A stretch of DNA of 64,000 bases, taken from Geitlerinema sp. BBD 1991-9 (lineage in GTDB: Bacteria > Cyanobacteriota > Cyanobacteriia > Cyanobacteriales > Geitlerinemataceae). Positions 17,085 through 26,280 of the stretch are shown in pieces; the first letter of the stretch is position 1; each line of letters begins with the position of its first letter. A program made the translations under genes and the position numbers. Location: NCBI GenBank assembly GCA_001657325.1, contig LWRO01000021.1, forward strand, positions 62,001 to 126,000, written 5' to 3'. Below the pieces are notes generated by a model. The model had not been told where the DNA came from. It was given only the letters and a program-made list of their open reading frames with translations, and did not search any database.

Positions 17085-19085
17085 CTAGGGTCGATCGACG
17101 AGGTGAGCGTCGACCCTGGCTTTGTGAAGCGCTCGGAGCAGTCGCCAGGCTTGACGATCGTAGAGGGGTTTGGGGAGCGTCGCGGGGAGTCGATCGAACA
17201 GTTCCCGTGCATCCTTCAAACTGTATCCTGTCATGCGAGCAATGGCGTTGGCCCCTTCAAAGGCACTATCCGGGGAGATCGCCTGTGTAACGCGCACCCA
17301 AGCACCTCTCGTAAACCGAGATCGATCGCCGTACTCGACCCGACGCAAGCCGTCACTGGTGGCTAATACCACCAATCGATCTCCGATCTCCAAGACCACA
17401 TCGTCCGAAGGCATCAACTTCGACGGACTCGGAAGGCGTTGGTGTAACAGCGGCACTACACCATAACCATAAGCGACTTCTGCCAACAACAAACCGTTGA
17501 GCGTATCCCCCACTTCGATTTGATATTCTGTCACCAACACCGTTGCGTCATTGAGACGCAACAAACTGATGATATTTTCCCCAAACGCGGCCCCTGCAAA
17601 TGCTTCCGCCGCCACTGCATAGGCGCAAATGACTCGAGCCTCTGGCAACAACTGGGCCAAATCCTCGCTCAAGCGCTGATGTTGCGTGCGAACCGCCAAA
17701 CGTGCTTTTGGATTCGCTTCTCGCGCCATCAGTGCCACTTCCATATTCACGATTTCGTTATCGGTTAGGACGAGAACGCTTTGAGCGCCTTGGAGGTTGG
17801 CTTTAGACAGTGCTTCTCGAGGCAAACCAATAATGAGAGGAATTTGGGGGAGGACGTTTGGCGCGAGATCGCTGTTGAAGGCCACCCCCACGATCGACTG
17901 TCGAAACGCTTGCAGCAAAGACGCAACCCGTTGTCCCACGCGCCCCAATCCCACCACCACCACATGATCGCGCAGGGGAACAGGAGGACGCTGTTGGGTA
18001 AATTGAAACCGCGCAGACAGCAACGCCTGAGTCAGTAACGCATACAGAACACCGACAAACGCTGTTCCCGCCAACGTGAGTCCGAGTCCAAACAGTTGCA
18101 GCCAAGTGGGAATATCGAGCGGAGAAAACTCGCCGAACAAATCGGCATATCCCCCCAAAAGTAGGATCGCCGTGGCATAAAACGCAGACATCCAAGTGGT
18201 TTTGGGATAGTAGAGGAAAAACAATGCGGTTCCGACAAACAACAACACGAACACCGTCACGCCGGCTACGATCGCGACGCGCCAACTGCGCTCTCTGGGA
18301 TTCGACCAAATCTGCTCCCACTCCCGTTTGAGTTCCTCGAGATGGTATCGCTTCCATCCGAAGCGAAACGAAGGTTTACCCGTCGATGTCGTTGGCGTGG
18401 TGCGAAACGTCCATCGATCGGTAATTTCGACGTAAACCACGGTCTCACCGGATTGAATACGGGTTTCAGGATGCCAACAATGGAAGGGGTCTTTATCTCG
18501 ATCGCTGTCCGTGTGGTGTGCGAGGACGCGCTGCGTGCGACTGTTGAGTTCGTGGAGACAGCGGTTACACCAGGGATGTTCGGGGGTGATTTGGCGGCGT
18601 ACCACCCGTAACCAAGAACCATTGAGGTTGAAAAAGCCAAAGGTTTTGGCAGATAAGGCTGCGAGTGCAAAGGCGGTGACGGGAAGTTGGGTCGGTTCGA
18701 GGGCGATGAAATTCCCAAGTTCCCGTTGGAGGAGTTCGTTCAGGGTATCTTTGGCCGATCGAACGACTAAGCGCGTATGGGGATTGAGGCGACGCACGGC
18801 TAAGGCCGTTTCGATATTGACAGCTTCGTCGCTGGTGACGAGAAGAACGGCGCGACATCGATCGATCTTTGCTTGCTCGAACACCCGGTTCTGGCGACAG
18901 TCGCCGACAATCAACTCGTCGAGTAATTCGGGGAGTGCGGGAATGTCCCAGTAACTCGGAGGCGTTAGTTCGATACCGATGACACACACGTTGAATTCTT
19001 TTAAGGCGACAACGCACTGTTGTCCCATGCTGCCCAAGCCGCACACGAGGAAGCGATCGAGGATGGGAAAATCGTCCGTTTGCAT
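17085..19085 (-). CDS. K+ channel-like protein with two RCK (TrkA-N) domains flanking a 2-TM pore
   Basis: A 666-residue protein with an unusual order. An N-terminal TrkA-N/RCK domain (FLVCGLGSMGQQ; NAD-binding glycines near 16-21) comes first. A membrane unit follows, with helices about 269-292 and 329-353 and a pore-like loop containing LLLGGYADLFGE (about 308-319). A second TrkA-N domain (HVVVVGLGRVGQRVASLL) and a TrkA-C-like segment close it. The loop resembles, but does not match, the TVGYGD selectivity filter. I chose the ATG at 19085 (MQTDDFPILDRFLVCG) over a longer start at 19205 that would overlap the upstream gene. It probably controls K+ or another cation flux at the inner membrane. 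Confidence 0.8.
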   Translation of the reverse strand: MQTDDFPILDRFLVCGLGSMGQQCVVALKEFNVCVIGIELTPPSYWDIPALPELLDELIVGDCRQNRVFEQAKIDRCRAVLLVTSDEAVNIETALAVRRLNPHTRLVVRSAKDTLNELLQRELGNFIALEPTQLPVTAFALAALSAKTFGFFNLNGSWLRVVRRQITPEHPWCNRCLHELNSRTQRVLAHHTDSDRDKDPFHCWHPETRIQSGETVVYVEITDRWTFRTTPTTSTGKPSFRFGWKRYHLEELKREWEQIWSNPRERSWRVAIVAGVTVFVLLFVGTALFFLYYPKTTWMSAFYATAILLLGGYADLFGEFSPLDIPTWLQLFGLGLTLAGTAFVGVLYALLTQALLSARFQFTQQRPPVPLRDHVVVVGLGRVGQRVASLLQAFRQSIVGVAFNSDLAPNVLPQIPLIIGLPREALSKANLQGAQSVLVLTDNEIVNMEVALMAREANPKARLAVRTQHQRLSEDLAQLLPEARVICAYAVAAEAFAGAAFGENIISLLRLNDATVLVTEYQIEVGDTLNGLLLAEVAYGYGVVPLLHQRLPSPSKLMPSDDVVLEIGDRLVVLATSDGLRRVEYGDRSRFTRGAWVRVTQAISPDSAFEGANAIARMTGYSLKDARELFDRLPATLPKPLYDRQAWRLLRALHKARVDAHLVDRP

Positions 19086-19111
19086 CGGTCTCGATCGAAA
19101 CGTTGCCCCGA

Positions 19112-20269
19112 TTATGCCATTGCTGAGGGAACTCTCGATCTCAGTGGCAGTGGAGAGGGACGAGATCGCTTGGTCTCGAGCCGTTCGAGCATGGTGACGA
19201 CCCATCGATCGACAACTTTAGAGGTCGTTTGGCGAATTCCCAAGGGGGCGAAATGGGGATCGAGTCCCGTTCGGATGCCGTGTAATTCGTGATGGAGCGG
19301 TTGTGTCAGATTGGCGTTGAGTTTGGGATAGAGTCGATCGACAAACCAATACAGGTCACTTTTTTCCTGAGTCCTCGGTACGACGGCCGATTGGGTGTCC
19401 CCGGCGATTCGATCGCCGACAAACGACAAGACTGCGGTTAAGTTAAACAAATCGAGTACGCGATCGCTATATTCGATCGTTTCGTGGGTTTGTGCCTGAG
19501 TGGGGGTGCTTCCTCGATCGGCCGCATCGATCGTGTCGCAAAGTTTTTGTAAGGGTTTGACGAAAATCGGATCGAGAATTGAAGCTAGGAATTTTCCCAA
19601 GCCAGGAAGCCAACTTGCGGACGGGATGATACTTCGCAGCGAACTGAAATTGGGAGACAGGAGAACGGAGGCTCGATCTCGAATTAAGGGAGATTGTGAG
19701 GTGCGATCGGTTTGTAACTCATACCAAATGTTAAAAGCTCGATCGAGGGGTTTGAGAATTTCTTGTAACCGCCGGTGTTGTAATGCGGGTTTGGAGGCAT
19801 ACACGAGAGCAACTTGTTGCTCGATATCGTTTTTTATCGTTTCCCAAAGCTGTTGTCGAGGGAGGGATCGATTTCGTTCGACGGACATCGCTTCCAGTAA
19901 AACGACATATTTTGCTCCAACACCATGAGCGAGCCAATAGTAGTTTCGATCGTCGTCGTAAATCGCGTTGTCTCGAACGAGAGCATTTTCTGTTTTTAGA
20001 ATACGTCGAATGCGATATTGTTCTTCTAAAATTTGTAGTGCTGACTTCCAGTGAGAGAGACGGAAAGTATAAGGAATGACGACAATCGTACAGCCTCGAT
20101 CGAAGTAGAGGGTTTTTAACAAACGGCGATACCAAAGGGTTGGAAAAAACGTGCCAAAGAAGGCTTCCCCGATAAATTGAACGATGCTTTCAGCGTTGGG
20201 GTGGACAGCTACCCAACTATGAGAAATGGGTTGGAATTGAAATGTTAGTTTAAATGTCGGTTTGCTCAC
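19112..20269 (-). CDS. Protein of unknown function, co-directional with the channel gene
   Basis: A 385-residue protein starting at GTG 20269 (MSKPTFKLTFQFQPISHSW). I do not recognise it. It has no clear signal peptide; short hydrophobic patches occur (FIGEAFFGTFFPTLWYRRLL near residues 33-52). The C-terminal part is helical and charged and ends in an Arg/Pro-rich tail. It lies 26 bp upstream of the RCK channel gene on the same strand, so the two are probably co-transcribed, and a role linked to that channel is possible. This is inference from position only. Confidence 0.65.
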   Translation of the reverse strand: MSKPTFKLTFQFQPISHSWVAVHPNAESIVQFIGEAFFGTFFPTLWYRRLLKTLYFDRGCTIVVIPYTFRLSHWKSALQILEEQYRIRRILKTENALVRDNAIYDDDRNYYWLAHGVGAKYVVLLEAMSVERNRSLPRQQLWETIKNDIEQQVALVYASKPALQHRRLQEILKPLDRAFNIWYELQTDRTSQSPLIRDRASVLLSPNFSSLRSIIPSASWLPGLGKFLASILDPIFVKPLQKLCDTIDAADRGSTPTQAQTHETIEYSDRVLDLFNLTAVLSFVGDRIAGDTQSAVVPRTQEKSDLYWFVDRLYPKLNANLTQPLHHELHGIRTGLDPHFAPLGIRQTTSKVVDRWVVTMLERLETKRSRPSPLPLRSRVPSAMA

Positions 20270-20443
20270 GGTCTAGTTTCCCCGACGAGTGCTATATTTC
20301 TGTTGTACTCGTTTTTTAAGATCGAAGTCGGTTTTGTTGATATTTTTTAATTCGATCGATCGAGCAGTTAGTAGGAGAATAGGAATTGGTCGAGGCAAAA
20401 GTCCCGATCGAAGATCGATCGGGTGTTGCAATACTGTTCCGGT

Positions 20444-20557
20444 GGGTGCATCTCACTTTTGCAATCGCAACCCCTCCGCCGAAGGCGGAGGGGTTGCGAA
20501 CGCTCAGTCGAGCTGTCGAGATGCGGAGGGGTTATTCTACGAAATTGAGATGTATCC
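20444..20557. mobile_element. Family 1 MITE-like element, copy 1 (complete, 8-bp duplication)
   Basis: A 114-bp element with ends GGGTGCATCT and AGATGTATCC (inverted, two mismatches). It is flanked by a perfect 8-bp direct repeat GTTCCGGT at 20436-20443 and 20558-20565. Inside is a strong hairpin, CAACCCCTCCGCC and its complement around a GAA loop. It has no coding capacity, and occupies the intergenic space between two minus-strand genes. Confidence 0.85.
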
Positions 20558-20627
20558 GTTCCGGTTGCTGTTGTTTACTTTCGAGACCGTTGCATTTCAG
20601 ACGTGAAATGGCGGATGAAGATCGAAC

Positions 20628-21305
20628 TCAAACCAGCGATCGACGGTCTCCCGGGGTTGATAAAACCACCACTCCCGCCACTGAAATACCACAATTTTGG
20701 AGGGTTCGGAACGCTTCGCGAACGGTGGTTCCTGTCGTGTAGATATCGTCGAACAGTAACACAGGATGTTGCGGTGGACGACGGCGAAACGGCTCTCCGA
20801 GATCGATGGCATTTTCCAGAACTTGGCGGCGTTCCTCTCGGTTGAGTTCAAAGAGGGGTTTCGTGTTTCGCACGCGCGTCAAGCCTCGCGATTGTAGGGG
20901 AAATCGCGTGACCTCGCAAAAGTGACGTGCGAGAAGTTCGGCTTGGTTGAATCCTCGTTTCCGTTGTTTCTCCGAGTGCATGGGAATGGGAACGACCACG
21001 AACCGCCGAGATTTGAGGGGTGGACTGGCCGACCAAGCCCGTCCGACGGCGTGGCCGAGGGGACGGGCCAGTTGAGGACGGCCTTCGTATTTCAAGGCTG
21101 CGATCGAGCGTTTGAGCGTTCCCTCATAACGTCCCCAGGCAAAAACGGGTAAATCACCACGCCAAAACTGGTGAGGATTTTTCAGGCGAGTGCGATTCAA
21201 TTGATGCCAACACGCCGAACAGAATTCGTCTTCTGCCGGTCGATCGCACAGCGGACAATTCGGGCGAAGAAACAGATCGAGAAAACGAGCGAGAAAACGC
21301 GCCAT
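20628..21305 (-). CDS. ComF family phosphoribosyltransferase-like protein
   Basis: A 225-residue ComF-type protein, related to the competence factor ComFC/GntX. An N-terminal zinc-ribbon has CPLC and CSAC (about residues 17-35). The PRTase region includes VVVPIPMHSEKQRKRGFNQAE and the PRPP loop LLFDDIYTTGTT. In naturally transformable bacteria ComF acts in DNA uptake together with ComFA; the exact reaction is unclear. The in-frame region upstream to 21389 lacks family similarity, and the ATG at 21305 gives MARFLARFLDLFLRPNCPLC, which fits. The 162 bp upstream hold nothing recognised. Confidence 0.87.
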   Translation of the reverse strand: MARFLARFLDLFLRPNCPLCDRPAEDEFCSACWHQLNRTRLKNPHQFWRGDLPVFAWGRYEGTLKRSIAALKYEGRPQLARPLGHAVGRAWSASPPLKSRRFVVVPIPMHSEKQRKRGFNQAELLARHFCEVTRFPLQSRGLTRVRNTKPLFELNREERRQVLENAIDLGEPFRRRPPQHPVLLFDDIYTTGTTVREAFRTLQNCGISVAGVVVLSTPGDRRSLV

Positions 21306-21467
21306 ACCTGCCAAATCAGAGGACGATTCTGATTGTAGAAAAAAATGCGAGAAGCTGGGTGCAACTTCTCGCATCTCCTGGAAAGGCAAGGAAGGAGATT
21401 TAAGGAAGGAGATCTGTTGAGTATCGATCGAGGCCGACTCCAGACATCGAAGTCAGGAAATCGTAAC

Positions 21468-22310
21468 TTAGCCGTTGTCGTGGGACTGACGGCGACGAGA
21501 CCCCAAGATTGCCACGGCGACGATTCCCAAACCGAACAGCATCGAAGGTTCGGGTACACGTCGATCGAGGGGTTCGATCGATTCCACCATCACCACGAGG
21601 TCGTTATAATCGAAATCGGCGAAGGACTGGCCGGGATAGCGATCTTCAAATGCAATGATGAACTCGTTATCCGAAAAAGTACCGGGAGCTTTACCGGGAA
21701 GGTCGAGGACGGTCTGGTTGTCACCTTGATAGATAACCGATTGTTGAGAGCCACCAGGATTGAGCGAACTGTCACTGAAGAGCAATTGACCGTTCTGCGT
21801 TTCGAGATAGAATCCGAAGACGTTTCCGAAGTCTTCGTAAAGAGAGAACACCGGCGTCGGATCGCTCGCACCCGGGCCGAATTGTTGAGTGACCACAGAC
21901 ACATCGCCATTGTCGAGAAAATTGACCATTGACGAGTCGCCGGGGTCGTTAACTCCCGCGAAAAGTTCGACTAAATCGCCCGTTGCGTTGAAGAGTCCAA
22001 ACTTGTTAATGTTCTCAAATTTGGCAATTTCAAACATGAAGCTGGCAACAGAACCGCCGCTTGCCGTGTTTGTAAAATATTCAAATCCCGTCTGATCGTT
22101 AACCGTATCGATGCCGGGGCCAGCGACCGTAATATCATCGAGCAAGCTTTGCAGCGAGCAAGCTTCTGTCACTGCCGGACCGGGACAGTCAATCGAATCT
22201 CCAAACATGACAGCCGCAGCAGCAGGAGATTCTGTAGCGAGGCTGGTTCCAATTGCGATGGCCGTGCTGGCGGTCAGGGTCAATGTTCTTTTTAATAATG
22301 CGGATTGCAT
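21468..22310 (-). CDS. PEP-CTERM protein with DUF4114-like domain
   Basis: A 280-residue exported protein with a Sec signal (residues 1-33, cleavage after the AAAA stretch). A beta-rich domain ends in EDRYPGQSFADFDYNDLVVM, the hallmark of DUF4114, whose Asp residues suggest calcium binding. The C-terminus is a sorting signal: VPEPSMLFG, a hydrophobic helix, then GSRRRQSHDNG. Two Cys pairs are possible in the mature N-terminal part. It would be anchored or released at the cell surface after exosortase processing. Substrate or partner is unknown. Confidence 0.85.
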   Translation of the reverse strand: MQSALLKRTLTLTASTAIAIGTSLATESPAAAAVMFGDSIDCPGPAVTEACSLQSLLDDITVAGPGIDTVNDQTGFEYFTNTASGGSVASFMFEIAKFENINKFGLFNATGDLVELFAGVNDPGDSSMVNFLDNGDVSVVTQQFGPGASDPTPVFSLYEDFGNVFGFYLETQNGQLLFSDSSLNPGGSQQSVIYQGDNQTVLDLPGKAPGTFSDNEFIIAFEDRYPGQSFADFDYNDLVVMVESIEPLDRRVPEPSMLFGLGIVAVAILGSRRRQSHDNG

Positions 22311-22584
22311 GGCGTTGCTCCTGCCTTGGGTTCGGTAAATACACGTAGTTGTTTTTGGTTAAATCTAGTATAAAAAAGCTAGCTTAAAAATCAGTATATT
22401 TTCGCAAAACTTTATTCATCCTTTAAACAAGGTATGAGGTTCCCTTCTTTTTTTATAGATCTATTAAAGATTGTCTGTCGTCGGAAACCTCGGTAACATT
22501 ACGGAATATTGAGTTAAGAAGCTCGCGAAAGCGGAGGAAGAGCGTTAAAATCCGTAAAACAGCGATCGAGGGGCAAAAACTGTC

Positions 22585-24939
22585 GTGGCAGAGGTGTTTC
22601 AGCTCGATCGAACACATTCGATCGCACGACCGTGGCTTGGAGAGCGAGCGTTTTATGTCAACCAGCTCCTTCGGCAAAACTATCCCGTTTTGCCCGGAAT
22701 TGTCGTCTCAGCTCGTGTTTTTCGGGAGTTTTGGCAGAACAATACCTGGCCGGACCCCCTGTTAACGGAAATCTTCGAGACGACCTTACACCTTCAAGCT
22801 GACGACCCTCACCAATTGCAATCGATTTCCCGGCGGATTCGCCGCGCTGTCCTCGAAGCGGAACTGAAATCGGAGTGGATCGAGGAACTGGCGGCCGCTG
22901 TCGCTTCGTTTTCAACGTCTAGTGTGGTGTTTTATCCTTCGTTGTACGTCGAAGGTCAATCCAACGCCCTCGAATACGCTTCCTTACTCGACAGTTACAC
23001 CAGTGCGAAAAATCCTTCAGATCTCGCAGCAACGCTTCAACGAATCTGGGCCGAACTGTTCCGGGCGCGGAGTCTGGCCTGTTGGCATCAATTGGGAATT
23101 TCCCTCGATCGACTGTATCTCGCCGTACTCGTCCAACCCTTTGAATCGATCGTCGCATCGGGCTACCTTCACGCACGCATCGATCGCGATCCGCACCGCT
23201 TACGTGAAAATCGCGGTGTCGGGTTACCTTACTGCGATATTGCAGCCACGTTGGGACTCGTGCAAAGCCTCGTTGAAGGGGTTGTCATTCCCGATACCTA
23301 CAGGCTCGATGCTGAAACGGGAACGATCCTCGATCGAAACATCGGACTCAAACTGTGTTACTACCAACGCGCTCCGACGCTCGATCGTCTCGAAGCGGTA
23401 GGCATATCTCCCGAACAACAGTACGAGGCTGTCCTCGACGACGATCGACTAGCAACGCTCGCAGCCTGGTCTCAAAAACTGATCGCCGATTTGAGTTGTC
23501 CGTTTTCCCTCGAGTGGGCGTTTGTCCGTCCCCAAGGCGCTACGACCGCAGAGCTGGTGTTCGCTCAAATCTATCCCGGCCGAGAAATTTGGTGGGGAGA
23601 TCGGACGATCGAAAGGTGGGAAGACACAGAGAGCGTCTCATCCTCCGAGCGTCCCGTCATCTCCTCACCTTCTCCTCTCCTCTTGCGAGGAATTCCCGCA
23701 TCAGGGGGAAAGGTCGTCGCACCACTCTATCTCGTCCCCCCTTCAGAAAATCGTCCCATGTCGCTACCGACGCGATCGATCCTCGTCGTCTCGAGTTTGG
23801 TGCTAGAAGACTTTACACTGTTAAAACAGGCGGTGGGTTTAATCGTCGAAACCGGTAGTGCTAGCAGTCACGGGGCAATTTTGGCACGAGAATTGGGGAT
23901 TCCGGCTGTCGTCGGGGCAGCTGGGGCGATAACAACCCTAAATACCGGACAAACGGTTTATCTCAACGGAGATCGGGGGGAAGTGACCTTGGAAACTGAC
24001 GAACCGCAGACCCCAAAACCCTCTCAAGCGCCACTAGCTCGCGCGGAGACTTCGTATGATATGAGATCGACGCAGTTGATGGTGACGTTGAGTCAACCCA
24101 GCCAGGCTGATTTTGCGTCGCAATTGCCCGTTGACGGAGTAGGGCTCATTCGATCGGAACTGATAATTCTCGATATATTAGACAGTCGCCCTCCAGCTCA
24201 ATGGGTACGCGACGGTCAGTCGAGTTCGGCGATCGAACGGCTGGCAGAAGCACTGACGGACTTCGCGCGGGCCTTCGCTCCCCGTCCCGTGTACTACCGA
24301 ACCTTTGACAGACTCCCCACCGGTAAACCATTGGGCGTTCGAGGCACCTTTGCTTACCAGCAAGATCCCGCACCGTTCGACTTAGAAGTGTCGGCGATCG
24401 CCCGAGTTCGTTCGGCCGGTTACGAGAACCTACACGCAATTCTGCCGTTCGTGCGATCGATCGACGAATTTCGCTTTTGCTGCCAACGGTTCGAGCGAGC
24501 GGGCTTGATGCAACAGCCTTCGTTTCAATGTTGGCTCATGGCCGAAATCCCATCGGTACTCTTTTTATTGGACGAGTACGTCAAAGCCGGCGTTTCGGGA
24601 ATCGTCATCGGAACGAACGACCTCACCCAACTGTTGCTCGGCGTCGATCGGGACGATCGAACGTTCGCCGAAGACTTCGACCTCACTCACCCCGCCGTCT
24701 TAGATGCTATTTCGCAGTTTGCGAAGACCGCACGCCGTTTAAAGATTCCCTGTTCGGTTTGCGTCGATACCGTTACCGTCAATCCCGATTTACTCGATCG
24801 ATTCGTCCACTACGGCGTGACGGGAATTGTCGTTCGCCCCGATACAGTCTATGATTCCCACCAAGCCATCGAACGCGCCGAACGACGTTTAATTATCGAT
24901 TTCGCACACCGAACGCGGGATGATGAGTCAAGCGGATAG
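22585..24939 (+). CDS. PEP synthase/PPDK-like protein with degenerate ATP-grasp domain
   Basis: A 784-residue protein laid out like phosphoenolpyruvate synthase. The N-terminal ATP-grasp-like part (GERAFYVNQLLRQNYPVLPG) lacks the usual RSS nucleotide motif, with VVFYPSLYVEGQS instead. The central swivel domain carries the phosphohistidine motif GSASSHGAILARELGIPAVV. The C-terminal TIM-barrel has IGTNDLTQLLLGVDRDDR and IPCSVC, but the usual EENPMLGxRG segment is reduced to GKPLGVRG. It may be a divergent phosphotransfer enzyme or a regulatory pseudoenzyme. Start is GTG 22585, with GAGGGG 11-16 bases upstream. A C/T-rich repeat encodes a Ser/Pro linker near residues 350-365. Confidence 0.72.
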   Translation: MAEVFQLDRTHSIARPWLGERAFYVNQLLRQNYPVLPGIVVSARVFREFWQNNTWPDPLLTEIFETTLHLQADDPHQLQSISRRIRRAVLEAELKSEWIEELAAAVASFSTSSVVFYPSLYVEGQSNALEYASLLDSYTSAKNPSDLAATLQRIWAELFRARSLACWHQLGISLDRLYLAVLVQPFESIVASGYLHARIDRDPHRLRENRGVGLPYCDIAATLGLVQSLVEGVVIPDTYRLDAETGTILDRNIGLKLCYYQRAPTLDRLEAVGISPEQQYEAVLDDDRLATLAAWSQKLIADLSCPFSLEWAFVRPQGATTAELVFAQIYPGREIWWGDRTIERWEDTESVSSSERPVISSPSPLLLRGIPASGGKVVAPLYLVPPSENRPMSLPTRSILVVSSLVLEDFTLLKQAVGLIVETGSASSHGAILARELGIPAVVGAAGAITTLNTGQTVYLNGDRGEVTLETDEPQTPKPSQAPLARAETSYDMRSTQLMVTLSQPSQADFASQLPVDGVGLIRSELIILDILDSRPPAQWVRDGQSSSAIERLAEALTDFARAFAPRPVYYRTFDRLPTGKPLGVRGTFAYQQDPAPFDLEVSAIARVRSAGYENLHAILPFVRSIDEFRFCCQRFERAGLMQQPSFQCWLMAEIPSVLFLLDEYVKAGVSGIVIGTNDLTQLLLGVDRDDRTFAEDFDLTHPAVLDAISQFAKTARRLKIPCSVCVDTVTVNPDLLDRFVHYGVTGIVVRPDTVYDSHQAIERAERRLIIDFAHRTRDDESSG

Positions 24940-24964
24940 TTGCCGTGAAGACAGAAAACTGTTT

Positions 24965-26248
24965 TCAGTTCGTTCTCCCCATCTCCCCATTTCCCCATCT
25001 CCTCATTTCCTCATTGCTCTCATTCAAAGGCTCTAGGGGAGAAAGCTGTTGAGCGATATAGGTTTGCTGTTCGAGTTGTTCCGTGAGTGAAACCAGAGAA
25101 CTCAAACCGTTGACCATGCGCCGGAGATTCTCCCGAAAGATCGGATCGCCGGTGAGATCGTCTAAATCCGACGTAATCTTTTCCACGTTTTGAAAGGTCG
25201 ATCGGGCTGATTCCAAGGTTTGCTGCAGTAATAAAAGATTTGCCGGATCGCTGACCGACTCTGAAACATCGCGTAAATTTTCCGACGCGATCGCCGCGTT
25301 TTCCGATAACACCGCTGCGTTGGACACCAAGGTTTCGAGATCGTCAATGGCTCTGGATTGCTCGAATCGAACTAAGTTCTCGTTCACCATGGCCAGCGTG
25401 TTATCTGTACGCTGCAACAACGGTGTCAAACCTTCCGCCGCACGACTGAGTTCAAAACTCAGACGACTGACGTTATCCAGCGTTGCGACCAAACTCACGC
25501 GGTTGCTTTCAAGGAGATCGCTGGCGGATTGCGCCAATCGATCGAGCTGTCGAGCCGTTTCTCCAAACTGTTCCGCAGCCACTCCCACCGTCTGCGTCGT
25601 GACGATCGCCGAATCCGACAGTATTTCCACTTCTTCCTGAAACACTTGGCTCAAGGCTGACATATCCCGAGCCAGTTGCGCGATTTCTTCCGTTGCCCTT
25701 GACGTATTTTTCAGCAACACCTGTAAGTCGTCGACCAATTCTGGTTTGGCAAACGCTTCTGTGAAGTCGGTCGAGGAGCGCATTAACGCCTCGAAGCTGA
25801 TTCCGATTTCCCCTTGCAGTCGATCGCCGTCGCAAATAATCTGACTCGAATCGCACTTCGACGAGACCGGGGAAGCCAGAGCGGCTGGATTGAGTAATGG
25901 CTGTTCGGGAGGAATAATGTCAATCGTTGTTTCTGCAATTAAGCCGCCCTGGTTTGCTTCGACCCGCATCGGACGGGGGATCTTCAACTGTGCTGATGAA
26001 ATTTCGAGGTTCGCATCGACCCCATTCGCCCCGGCTTGAACTTGTACCAATCGTCCCACTGTAACGCCGCGATAGCGGACGGGGGCGCCGTTCTGCATCC
26101 CCAAGACATTCTCGAACTCCACCACGAACTGATAGGTGCGTCGTCCCAAACTCACGCCGCGCAGCCACAACACGACCACACCGAACAACCCCAGTCCCAA
26201 TATCACAAACAACCCTAACGCGCCTTCTCGAAGTGTTCGCGATTGCAT
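24965..26248 (-). CDS. MlaD/MCE family lipid-transport substrate-binding protein
   Basis: A 427-residue periplasmic protein with an N-terminal membrane anchor (LFVILGLGLFGVVVLWL), then an MCE domain of about 100 residues (VEFENVLGMQNGAPVRYRGVTVG) and a long helical, probably coiled-coil C-terminus. MCE proteins carry lipids between the two membranes, working with an ABC ATPase; that ATPase gene lies 32 bp upstream on the same strand. No permease (MlaE) gene is adjacent. The last dozen residues (RRWGNGEMGRTN) come from the octamer repeat at 24977-25016, which has run into the gene end. Confidence 0.9.
   Translation of the reverse strand: MQSRTLREGALGLFVILGLGLFGVVVLWLRGVSLGRRTYQFVVEFENVLGMQNGAPVRYRGVTVGRLVQVQAGANGVDANLEISSAQLKIPRPMRVEANQGGLIAETTIDIIPPEQPLLNPAALASPVSSKCDSSQIICDGDRLQGEIGISFEALMRSSTDFTEAFAKPELVDDLQVLLKNTSRATEEIAQLARDMSALSQVFQEEVEILSDSAIVTTQTVGVAAEQFGETARQLDRLAQSASDLLESNRVSLVATLDNVSRLSFELSRAAEGLTPLLQRTDNTLAMVNENLVRFEQSRAIDDLETLVSNAAVLSENAAIASENLRDVSESVSDPANLLLLQQTLESARSTFQNVEKITSDLDDLTGDPIFRENLRRMVNGLSSLVSLTEQLEQQTYIAQQLSPLEPLNESNEEMRRWGNGEMGRTN
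24977..25016. repeat. Octamer tandem repeat (CCCCATNT type)
   Basis: Five octamers: CCCCATCT, CCCCATTT, CCCCATCT, CCTCATTT and CCTCATTG. The array lies inside the last codons of the MCE gene and sets its C-terminal residues. Confidence 0.7.
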
Positions 26249-26280
26249 TGTTGCCTCTCGTGCGTTTTACCTCGGGATGA

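Noticed and set aside
20289-20606. Short open frames across the family 1 element copies
   Set aside because: Frames come from repeat DNA with no ribosome site; similar fragments appear at each copy.
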